This document shows positions 1-4,841 of a stretch of DNA of 7,661 nt, one piece after another. The stretch is from Candidatus Omnitrophota bacterium (lineage in GTDB: Bacteria > Omnitrophota > Gorgyraeia > Gygaellales > Profunditerraquicolaceae), in contig JAQTNM010000070.1 in the NCBI GenBank assembly GCA_028713875.1, positions 1 to 7,661 of the forward strand, in the 5' to 3' direction. How positions within the stretch are numbered: the stretch's first letter is position 1; each line of letters starts with the position of its first letter. The notes below the pieces were generated by a model, which ran no database searches, had not been told where the DNA came from, and saw only the letters and a program-made list of their open reading frames with translations. Position numbers and translations under genes: made by a program.

Positions 1-23
1 GACTATTCGCGTCTGAGAATTGA

Positions 24-56
24 CTCCCCCGTGGCTTTCTCGTCATAAAGGGGGAG
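24..56 (-). terminator. Hairpin after the TrxB-like gene, possible weak terminator
   Basis: A perfect 7-bp inverted repeat (CTCCCCC at 24-30 pairing with GGGGGAG at 50-56) lies 9 bases past the stop codon of the reductase gene. An inner CTTT/AAAG pair (35-38 with 47-50) could extend the structure. Its position at the end of the gene run fits a transcription end or an mRNA-stabilising hairpin. No run of T follows it on the minus strand (the next bases are TCAATTCT), so it is not a canonical intrinsic terminator. Confidence 0.4.
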
Positions 57-65
57 AGTGCCACC

Positions 66-971
66 TTAAAATTGATGTTGTATCAAATAACGGAAAACGC
101 TCAAAGCTGCCTTTGATCCCTCGCCGGCAGCGATGATGATCTGCTTTTCCGGCACGTCCGTGACATCGCCGGCGGCAAAGACCCCGGGGACATTGGTCTC
201 ATTGCGGGAGTTTACCTTTATCTCTCCGTATTGGTTCTTATCAATGCCTTTGACGAATTCGGAGTTCGGGATAAGTCCGATCTCGACGAATATGCCCTCA
301 ACGGGAATAACCTCTTCTTTGCCGTCTTTTTTAATCCTGATCCCGGAGACAAACTTATCTCCCAGGACAGCAGTTACCTGCGCGCTGTTTAAGACCGTGA
401 CATTAGCAGCCTGGTTCAACTTATCCTGCATTATCGGGTCGCCTGTAATCCGGTCGGATATGTTGATGACATGAATGCGCCTGGCGATCTTTATCAATTG
501 CAGCGCCGCATCCAGGGCGGAATTACCGCCGCCGATAACGGAAACGTCTTTACCGGAAAATAGCGGTCCGTCGCAGGTAGCACAATAAGTCAGGCCTTTG
601 TTCTTGAATTCCTTCTCGCCGGGCACACCCAGCTCCCTTGACCTCTTGCCTGAAGCAATGATCACTGTCCTGGCCTCATAGGCACCCTTATCGGTCTTGA
701 CTAGGACCTTATCGCCTGTTTTCTGGAGCTCAATTACCTTTTCATTGTCTTTCAATTGTATATCGAATTTGCGCATATGCTCTTCAAACTTAGCCGCCAG
801 GTCCGGCCCGGTAATAAACTGGTAGCCGGTATAATTCTCAATATCCCCGCTCCAGGCAGTCTGGCCGCCGATATCTTCGCTGACAACCAAAACTTCCATT
901 TTTTTGCGCGCGGCATACACGCCTGCGGTTATGCCCGCAGGCCCTGCGCCGATAATAATAAGGTCGAGCAT
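66..971 (-). CDS. trxB: Thioredoxin reductase-like FAD disulfide oxidoreductase (TrxB / AhpF C-terminal type)
   Basis: Flavoprotein of 301 residues, the usual TrxB length, that moves electrons from a pyridine nucleotide or other donor through FAD to a CxxC disulfide and on to a small thiol protein in the cytoplasm. Visible motifs: N-terminal FAD dinucleotide-binding GAGPAG (8-13), redox-active CATC (130-133) followed by DGP, the second nucleotide-binding glycine motif GGGNSA (147-152), and the C-terminal FAD motif with AAGD (266-269) and a KQIIIAAGEG segment. The HRRxxxR motif that classical NADPH-dependent TrxB uses to hold the 2'-phosphate is absent: the region reads RRIHVINISDR (164-174). 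The C-terminal half resembles the AhpF reductase domain (GIFVEIGLIPN, ETNVPGVFAAGD), a family that uses NADH, so NADH or another donor is likely. ATG at 971 is one base after the glutaredoxin-like stop (TAATATG), so the two are surely co-translated. The small protein is its probable partner. Confidence 0.93.
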   Translation of the reverse strand: MLDLIIIGAGPAGITAGVYAARKKMEVLVVSEDIGGQTAWSGDIENYTGYQFITGPDLAAKFEEHMRKFDIQLKDNEKVIELQKTGDKVLVKTDKGAYEARTVIIASGKRSRELGVPGEKEFKNKGLTYCATCDGPLFSGKDVSVIGGGNSALDAALQLIKIARRIHVINISDRITGDPIMQDKLNQAANVTVLNSAQVTAVLGDKFVSGIRIKKDGKEEVIPVEGIFVEIGLIPNSEFVKGIDKNQYGEIKVNSRNETNVPGVFAAGDVTDVPEKQIIIAAGEGSKAALSVFRYLIQHQF

Positions 972-972
972 A

Positions 973-1209
973 TTACAATCCCAGTACGCTTTTTATCTTT
1001 TCTTTGTCAAACCCCACAATGATCTGTCCGTCAATGTCAAGCACGGGCACGCCCATCTGTCCGGATTTCTCTATCATGACGCTAGCTGCCTGCTCGTTGC
1101 TGGAAACATCAATATCTTCAAAAGCAATATTGTTTTCTTTCAAGAACTGCTTAGTGCGTATGCAGAACGGACAGGTAGGTGTGCTGTATATTGTCACTTT
1201 CTTATCCAT
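973..1209 (-). CDS. Glutaredoxin-like thiol-disulfide protein, YruB type
   Basis: A 78-residue cytoplasmic thioredoxin-fold protein. It shows the active site TCPFC (Cys13 and Cys16), the cis-proline segment GVPVL (Pro55), and a C-terminal VGFDKEKI where classical glutaredoxins carry the glutathione-binding GG-D-D signature. The sequence style (TIYSTPTCPFC, FLKENNI, SGQMGVPVLDIDG) is that of the YruB group of small glutaredoxin-like proteins of anaerobes. These are expected to be reduced by a thioredoxin reductase rather than by glutathione. The start is supported by AAAGGGAGGCGTT just before ATG. It sits 12 bases after the rubrerythrin-like gene and one base before the TrxB-like gene. Together the two resemble a split version of AhpF, which joins a thioredoxin-fold module to a TrxB-like domain. 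The natural target (a peroxiredoxin or other disulfide protein) is not in this window. Confidence 0.92.
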   Translation of the reverse strand: MDKKVTIYSTPTCPFCIRTKQFLKENNIAFEDIDVSSNEQAASVMIEKSGQMGVPVLDIDGQIIVGFDKEKIKSVLGL

Positions 1210-1221
1210 AACGCCTCCCTT

Positions 1222-1698
1222 TTAGATCTGCCCCTTGAGGTCAATCAGCTTCTTAAGATGGTCTTTCTCCTGTGCGATCAGCTCTTCTACTATCTTATGG
1301 TCGTATTCCGGAATGACCTTCTTCATGCCCTCATAGAAAACAATGGAATCCTCTTCGAATTTTATCCCGGCGCCTATGGCCTCGGCGTCGTTTTTCATCT
1401 TCTTGGCGATAAGCTCGCCCTGGCCTGCTTTGGTGAATATGTGCTCTGAGGCCAAGGCATTCATGTAAGCCAGGTATTCGTCGGCATATATCTTGGGGGG
1501 CTCGTATTTTTCCACTTTATCCAGTATCGCCTTAAAGACAGCGATGTGTTTTTCTTCTTCTCCGGCCAGGTATTTAAAGACGTCCCCTGCTTTATCGTCC
1601 TGGGACTGCTTGGCCAGGATGTTATAGAAAACCATTCCGTTCTTTTCAATCTGGATGCCCAATTCCACTATTTCGCTTGCGGAAAATATGTTACCCAT
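1222..1698 (-). CDS. Rubrerythrin-like ferritin-superfamily diiron protein without a rubredoxin domain
   Basis: A 158-residue four-helix-bundle protein likely to reduce hydrogen peroxide at a diiron centre. The metal-ligand pattern is clear: Glu18 in helix 1 (IQIEKNGMVFY), ExxH in helix 2 (Glu48, His51), Glu115 in helix 3 (IKFEEDSIVFYE), and ExxH in helix 4 (Glu144, His147). A further Glu85 lies in the connecting region. Classical rubrerythrin (about 190 residues) has a C-terminal Cys4 rubredoxin domain. It is missing here: the protein stops after helix 4 at KGQI and contains no cysteine. Electrons must therefore come from a separate protein, and a stand-alone rubredoxin is encoded two genes upstream. 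The start at ATG 1698 is set by AGGAGG eight bases before. That site overlaps the stop of the preceding flavin-binding gene, so the two are translationally linked. An ATG nearer the Shine-Dalgarno site opens only four codons. Confidence 0.9.
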   Translation of the reverse strand: MGNIFSASEIVELGIQIEKNGMVFYNILAKQSQDDKAGDVFKYLAGEEEKHIAVFKAILDKVEKYEPPKIYADEYLAYMNALASEHIFTKAGQGELIAKKMKNDAEAIGAGIKFEEDSIVFYEGMKKVIPEYDHKIVEELIAQEKDHLKKLIDLKGQI

Positions 1699-1701
1699 AA
1701 A

Positions 1702-2175
1702 TCATGCCTCCTGTTTTAAATGATGGGGGGTCAAATCCACGATCTCTTTTACTTCCATGACAATCACATATTTAGGCTCGGGTAAAAGGCTCTCAGGATG
1801 CCGCGGGTGGCCTTTCTCTCCCGAAATATTCTTAAGGACGCGCTGGGTTATCCGGCTGGTGACCCTGTCTTCCCAAGCCTTGATAAGACCCTGGTCAAAA
1901 TCTCCGACAGCAGCTATCCTGGCTTTGCCGATAAGGCAATAACCTTTAAATTTATGTTCGTTGAGCGCCGTGATGCTGATATTAGGATTGGCGCTTAAAT
2001 TAGCGAAGGTCTGGCCTTTATAAAGGTCCAGGAGATAGATCTTGCCTTCCGGCTTTATCTGGATTATCCCTTTGCAGGAGTTATGCGGAGCTCCGTCTTT
2101 GGAAATCGTGGAAACAAGCACACAGCCCTGGTTATGCAAAAAATGTACTATATCTGCGCTTAATGTTTTGTTCAT
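1702..2175 (-). CDS. PPOX-like FMN-binding split-barrel protein
   Basis: A 157-residue protein of the pyridoxamine 5'-phosphate oxidase-like split-barrel superfamily, inferred from the pattern: a short N-terminal helix, GCVLVSTISKDGAPHNSCKG (residues 17-36; strand-turn-strand), then KIYLLDLYKGQTFANLSANPNISITAL (residues 45-71), which matches the FMN-phosphate-binding region and the following strand of that fold. A barrel strand GYCLIGKARI follows at 78-87. Such proteins bind FMN (some bind F420 or heme) and the substrate is not readable from sequence. The C-terminal tail VIVMEVKEIVDLTPHH is typical of the family. It lies 11 bases after rubredoxin, whose stop is followed by TAAGGTCA as a weak ribosome site. 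Its own last codons hold the ribosome site of the rubrerythrin-like gene. Because it sits between rubredoxin and a peroxide-reducing diiron protein, a flavin electron-transfer role is reasonable but inferred. Confidence 0.82.
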   Translation of the reverse strand: MNKTLSADIVHFLHNQGCVLVSTISKDGAPHNSCKGIIQIKPEGKIYLLDLYKGQTFANLSANPNISITALNEHKFKGYCLIGKARIAAVGDFDQGLIKAWEDRVTSRITQRVLKNISGEKGHPRHPESLLPEPKYVIVMEVKEIVDLTPHHLKQEA

Positions 2176-2186
2176 AAGGATTGACC

Positions 2187-2345
2187 TTACATTTTTTCAA
2201 ACATATCCTTGCCTACCCCGCATTCGGGACAGACCCAGGTATCGGGTAAATTCTCAAAAGCAGTACCGGGCTTGACCCCCTGCGTGGGGTCTCCGGCTGC
2301 TGGGTCGTAAACGTATCCGCAAACTGTGCAACGGTATTTGTTCAT
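2187..2345 (-). CDS. Rubredoxin
   Basis: A 52-residue rubredoxin: a small cytoplasmic electron carrier holding one iron in four cysteines. It begins MNKYRCTVCGYVYDPAAGD. The iron knuckles are CTVCG (Cys6, Cys9) and CPECG (Cys39, Cys42), with the usual YVYDP after the first, TAFENLPDTWVCP before the second, and KDMFEKM at the end. Length, spacing and aromatic residues (Tyr4, Tyr11, Tyr13, Phe30, Trp37) match classical rubredoxins. The start at ATG 2345 follows a strong AGGAGGA (2349-2355). In anaerobes rubredoxin reduces flavodiiron proteins and rubrerythrin. Both kinds of partner are encoded on either side here (FprA upstream, a rubrerythrin-like protein lacking its own rubredoxin domain downstream), so it is the likely electron hub of this operon. 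It is preceded by a hairpin and a possible short leader ORF. Confidence 0.97.
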   Translation of the reverse strand: MNKYRCTVCGYVYDPAAGDPTQGVKPGTAFENLPDTWVCPECGVGKDMFEKM

Positions 2346-2364
2346 CTGTCCTCCTGTGTTATCT

Positions 2365-2397
2365 TTATGTTTTTAAAAAGGCGGTGCGGATGCGCAT
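2365..2397 (-). CDS. Possible 10-codon leader ORF upstream of rubredoxin
   Basis: ATG at 2397-2395 opens a 10-residue reading frame (MRIRTAFLKT) ending in TAA at 2365, 19 bases before the rubredoxin start. It has its own Shine-Dalgarno-like GAGGTG (2405-2410) nine bases upstream of ATG. Part of the ribosome site and the first codons lie within or next to the 2384-2418 hairpin, so folding could mask initiation. It could be a real leader peptide that couples translation to the hairpin, or chance. No sequence similarity to a known leader peptide is apparent. Confidence 0.25.
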   Translation of the reverse strand: MRIRTAFLKT

Positions 2398-2418
2398 AAA
2401 AAATCACCTCATCCGCAC
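2384..2418 (-). terminator. 9-bp hairpin between the Cys/Lys peptide gene and rubredoxin, possible attenuator
   Basis: A perfect 9-bp inverted repeat (GTGCGGATG at 2384-2392, CATCCGCAC at 2410-2418) encloses a 17-base loop. On the minus strand it begins eight bases after the peptide stop and is followed by CGCC and then TTTTT (2375-2379). This is close to an intrinsic terminator, but the T run starts four bases late, which suggests partial termination or an mRNA boundary. The loop holds a GAGGTG-like ribosome site and the ATG of a possible leader ORF. Confidence 0.55.
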
Positions 2419-2425
2419 ATGGAAC

Positions 2426-2488
2426 TTACTTCTTTCTCTTCTTGGCCTTCTTCTTGGACTTCTTCGGTCCACATGATCCGCAACCCAT
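2426..2488 (-). CDS. 20-residue Cys/Lys-rich peptide, unknown function
   Basis: A tiny ORF encoding MGCGSCGPKKSKKKAKKRKK, ending in TAA at 2426. The evidence that it is translated is an excellent ribosome site, AAGGAGGTG (2494-2502), with the GGAGG core seven bases from ATG, the best in the window. It also lies between fprA and rubredoxin with hairpins on both sides. The N-terminal part has a CGSC pair (Cys3, Cys6), able to bind half a metal site or form a disulfide. The remainder is almost entirely Lys/Arg, so the net charge is about +12. The tail closely matches that of the desulforedoxin-like protein encoded on the other side of fprA (PKKKAKKK). I do not recognise a family. Binding to nucleic acid, polyphosphate or an acidic redox partner, or dimerising to make a Cys4 metal site, are speculations from composition. 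Confidence 0.72.
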   Translation of the reverse strand: MGCGSCGPKKSKKKAKKRKK

Positions 2489-2493
2489 ATTTT

Positions 2494-2502
2494 CACCTCC
2501 TT
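2494..2502 (-). promoter_or_regulatory. Strong ribosome binding site of the 20-residue peptide
   Basis: AAGGAGGTG on the minus strand is a near-complete match to the 16S anti-Shine-Dalgarno partner and stands at ideal distance from ATG 2488. It is the main reason for calling such a short ORF a gene. Confidence 0.8.
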
Positions 2503-2508
2503 TAAAAT

Positions 2509-2535
2509 AAGGTCTGGCTCTGCTGCTTAGACCTT
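2509..2535 (-). terminator. 7-bp hairpin between fprA and the Cys/Lys peptide gene
   Basis: A perfect inverted repeat, AAGGTCT (2509-2515) and AGACCTT (2529-2535), with a 13-base loop lies 13 bases after the fprA stop. On the minus strand the second arm runs into TTATTTTAAA, a weak U-rich tail. The stem is short and only moderately GC-rich. It could be a leaky terminator or an RNA-processing or stability element that makes the levels of the downstream peptide and rubredoxin differ from fprA. Confidence 0.4.
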
Positions 2536-2548
2536 GTTTTACTCCGCA

Positions 2549-3754
2549 CTATGCGCTGAGCTTCTCTTGTAGTATTTTTCCGGCAAACTCTTTGCCGAAT
2601 TCATAACACAGGTTCAGCTCTTCTTCGCTGGGAGTATATTTGACGCCGATACCGGCTTGAGCCAGTTCTATCCCCGCTTCTTTCATAATACCTTCTATCT
2701 CCTTCGTTGCCCCTCCTGCCCAACCGTAAGAGCCGAATGCGCAGGCAAGCCTTTCCCTGGGCTTGCTCCCTTTTAAAAATTCCAGAAAGGCGGCTATCGT
2801 AGGAAGCATATCGTTGTCATGGGTCGATGAGCCTATAACAAAACCTTTGGCATTCAGCATCTCCTTGATGATCTCCGTACGGTCGGATACCACGATATCA
2901 AAAAGCTTCACCTGGATATTGCTGTCGCTTATGCCTTGCGCGATTCTTTCGGCCATCTTTGCGGTTGCCCCCCACATCGTTTCATAAACAATGACCGCCT
3001 TGGGCACGGTCTGGTTCTTAGCCCAGGATAAATAGGCGTTGATGATTTCGGCGGGGTCCCTGCGCCAGATAATGCCGTGGCTGGGCGCGATCATATCAAT
3101 AGGGATATTCATCTTTTGGACTTCTCCAATTTTGCCCAGGATAATAGAACCCAGCGGCCAGAGGATATTCGCGTAATATTTTGTTGCCTCCTCCATCAGT
3201 ACCGCGTTATCCACTTCATCGTCAAAACGCTCTGCTGTCGCATAATGCTGGCCGAATGCATCGTTGGGTAAAAGAAGTTTCTCTTGGGGGCAATACGTGA
3301 ACATGCTGTCCGGCCAATGGACCATCGGCGCTTCTATAAAAGAAAGGGTCTTTTTGCCTAAGTTCAGCTTGTCGCCTGTCTTCACAGTTTGAAAATCCCA
3401 TTTGCCGTAATAATGCTTTTCTAGGCCCTCCCTGCACTTTGCTGTCCCCATGAGCCTGGCCTTAGGGCAAAGCTTAAGTATCTCGGGGAGCGCTCCGGAA
3501 TGATCGGTTTCCACATGATTGACCACGATATAATCTATCTTTGCAGGGTCAATGACTTCCTTGATCCTGCGGATCATCTCCTGCGCAAAAGGACCGTAAA
3601 CAGTATCCACCAGGGCTATCTTTTCATCAAGGATCAGATAGGAGTTATAAGTAGTGCCGCGGCTGGTGGAATAAGTGTGGCCATGGAAATTCCTGACGTT
3701 CCAGTCCACCGCACCTACCCAGAATATGTCTTTTTTAATCTCTGATTTTGCCAT
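2549..3754 (-). CDS. fprA: FprA-type flavodiiron protein (oxygen and/or NO reductase)
   Basis: A 401-residue class A flavodiiron protein, the standard length. It reduces O2 to water or NO to N2O in the cytoplasm with electrons from rubredoxin. N-terminal metallo-beta-lactamase-like domain (about 1-248): diiron ligands His80, Glu82 and Asp84 in the HVETDH motif, His146, Asp165 and His226, all present, so the site should be active. C-terminal flavodoxin domain (about 252-400): FMN phosphate loop YETMWGATAKMA (257-268), SSTHDND (309-315) and SYGWAGGA (342-349). No rubredoxin or reductase domain is attached (class B and C proteins have them). The separate rubredoxin gene downstream supplies that role. 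ATG 3754 is nine bases after the desulforedoxin-like gene with only a weak ribosome site (GCGGTC), suggesting coupling to the upstream gene. Substrate preference for O2 or NO cannot be decided from the sequence. Confidence 0.97.
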   Translation of the reverse strand: MAKSEIKKDIFWVGAVDWNVRNFHGHTYSTSRGTTYNSYLILDEKIALVDTVYGPFAQEMIRRIKEVIDPAKIDYIVVNHVETDHSGALPEILKLCPKARLMGTAKCREGLEKHYYGKWDFQTVKTGDKLNLGKKTLSFIEAPMVHWPDSMFTYCPQEKLLLPNDAFGQHYATAERFDDEVDNAVLMEEATKYYANILWPLGSIILGKIGEVQKMNIPIDMIAPSHGIIWRRDPAEIINAYLSWAKNQTVPKAVIVYETMWGATAKMAERIAQGISDSNIQVKLFDIVVSDRTEIIKEMLNAKGFVIGSSTHDNDMLPTIAAFLEFLKGSKPRERLACAFGSYGWAGGATKEIEGIMKEAGIELAQAGIGVKYTPSEEELNLCYEFGKEFAGKILQEKLSA

Positions 3755-3763
3755 GACCGCAAG

Positions 3764-3925
3764 CTATTTCTTTTTAGCCTTCTTTTTAGGAACGGCTTTG
3801 CTTTTTGCCTTCATCGGCCTGCCGCAGCACCAGACTGTTGTCCTGGATATCCCCAGGTCGCTTACTATGACTTCACGGCCGCAAGGGATACAGGATAATT
3901 TCTGCCCTTTTTTAATCTTTGCCAT
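3764..3925 (-). CDS. Desulforedoxin-like Cys4 metal-binding protein with a lysine-rich tail
   Basis: A 53-residue protein beginning MAKIKKGQKLSCIPCGREV. The cysteines follow the desulforedoxin/desulfoferrodoxin N-domain layout: CIPCG (Cys12, Cys15), a Gly-containing spacer, then WCCGRPM (Cys33 and Cys34 adjacent). Desulforedoxin binds one iron in a distorted Cys4 site through C-x2-C and an adjacent CC pair followed by G-x-x-M, so iron or zinc binding is expected. No superoxide-reductase catalytic domain follows (no His4Cys domain). After Met38 comes a tail, KAKSKAVPKKKAKKK, not part of desulforedoxin itself and similar to the tail of the 20-residue peptide beyond fprA. The start at 3925 has a strong AAAGGAGGGGACG ribosome site and is the first gene after the TATAAT promoter. 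fprA starts nine bases downstream. A small electron carrier or metal/redox sensor feeding FprA is an inference. A simple zinc-ribbon role is an alternative. Confidence 0.85.
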   Translation of the reverse strand: MAKIKKGQKLSCIPCGREVIVSDLGISRTTVWCCGRPMKAKSKAVPKKKAKKK

Positions 3926-3946
3926 CGTCCCCTCCTTTTTTTAAAA

Positions 3947-3975
3947 ATTATACACCTATTTCAAAAATACGCCAC
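3947..3975 (-). promoter_or_regulatory. Sigma70-type promoter for the desulforedoxin-fprA-rubredoxin unit
   Basis: On the minus strand a perfect -10 box TATAAT (3947-3952) stands 17 bases from GTGGCG (3970-3975), which matches only three of six bases of the TTGACA -35 consensus. The AT-rich stretch lies in the 55-base gap after the oxidoreductase beta gene. The predicted start falls only about 15-20 bases before the first ATG, giving a very short leader. The weak -35 suggests an activator or a regulated promoter. Confidence 0.6.
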
Positions 3976-3980
3976 TCACT

Positions 3981-4832
3981 TTACACATACTCATTCAATA
4001 CTTCTTTGAGCCGGGCTTCTCTATCCTGCACTGTTTTTTCAAATTTAGGAAGCCTGTCTTCAAAAGCCGGCAGCTCTTTTTTATAAAATGTTCCTAAGGC
4101 TATGGGTTTGTCGGCATTATAATCCCATTCCCGTATTTTATCCATTGCCTTATAATAATCCGTGTAATCGTGGTCTTTTAATTCATAGGCCCTCTTGTCG
4201 TAATATTGGTACATATTATAGTAGGTCACGCATACCTGCAGCACGTCTACCAGGGCAAAGCCCTTATGTAAAATAGCTTCTTTAAAAATCTTCTTTAATA
4301 ATTCCAGCCCGTGGGAAGTGCCGCGGGCAATAAAAGTGGCGCCGCTTGAAAGCATGAGCTCCAGGGGATTAATGGGAAGTTCGCTGGTGCCCAAAGGTGT
4401 AGAACGGCCCCGGAATCCCAAAGGAGAAGTAGGTGTGTATTGACCGGTGGTAAGCCCGTAAACGCGGTTATTATGGATGATCATAGTGATATCGATGTTT
4501 CTTTTGGCGGCGAATATCAGGTGTTCCATGCCTTCGCCGTAAGCATCCCCGTCTCCGGCAAAACCGATTACCTTAAGGTTTGGCCTGGCAAGCTTTATGC
4601 CTTCAGCCGCAGGCACCACTCTTCCGTGAATGGAATAAAAGCTGTTGGCGTTTATATAATCCACGATCTTGGCATGACAGCCTATCCCGGAAACCAGCAC
4701 TACATTTTCAAGGGGCGTGCCTTCTTGGGCCAATGAAGAAAGTGCTGCTTTAGCGGCATTTAAAATGGCGAAATTACCGCAGCCCGGGCACCAAGTATTT
4801 TGCGCATAAGTACCTAAGTTAACCGGATCCAT
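3981..4832 (-). CDS. 2-oxoacid:ferredoxin oxidoreductase, beta subunit
   Basis: A 283-residue subunit that binds thiamine diphosphate and one [4Fe-4S] cluster. With the gamma-alpha protein it oxidatively decarboxylates a 2-oxoacid with CoA and reduces ferredoxin, in the cytoplasm. Visible: WCPGCG (Cys15, Cys18), GIGCHAK (Cys52, Lys55) and a late VLQVCV (Cys201), the four-cysteine layout of one-cluster beta subunits. The TPP/Mg motif runs from GDGDAYGEG (93-101) to HNN (120-122), followed by YGLTTGQYTPTSPLG (125-139). Length fits the two-subunit family (KorB/PorB-like). ATG 4832 follows AGGGGG and lies nine bases after the alpha stop. Substrate (pyruvate, 2-oxoglutarate, branched-chain or other) is not safely readable. 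No ferredoxin-like delta subunit is nearby, so a separate ferredoxin must accept the electrons. Confidence 0.95.
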   Translation of the reverse strand: MDPVNLGTYAQNTWCPGCGNFAILNAAKAALSSLAQEGTPLENVVLVSGIGCHAKIVDYINANSFYSIHGRVVPAAEGIKLARPNLKVIGFAGDGDAYGEGMEHLIFAAKRNIDITMIIHNNRVYGLTTGQYTPTSPLGFRGRSTPLGTSELPINPLELMLSSGATFIARGTSHGLELLKKIFKEAILHKGFALVDVLQVCVTYYNMYQYYDKRAYELKDHDYTDYYKAMDKIREWDYNADKPIALGTFYKKELPAFEDRLPKFEKTVQDREARLKEVLNEYV

Positions 4833-4841
4833 TTTTGCCCC

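Noticed and set aside
133..474. Open frames on the plus strand throughout the window, such as this 113-codon one
   Set aside because: Each lies opposite a well-supported minus-strand gene, has no family-like motif or convincing ribosome site, and is explained as a shadow frame.
1461..1649. 62-codon minus-strand frame inside the rubrerythrin-like gene
   Set aside because: It overlaps a gene with all diiron ligands intact and has no independent support.
1693..1707. Alternative ATG just before the rubrerythrin-like start
   Set aside because: ATG-ATT-TAT-GGG-TAA stops after four codons and lies too close to the GGAGG core. The in-frame ATG at 1698 has proper spacing.
3222..3437. 71-codon minus-strand frame inside fprA
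   Set aside because: Out of frame with an intact flavodiiron protein; no motif.
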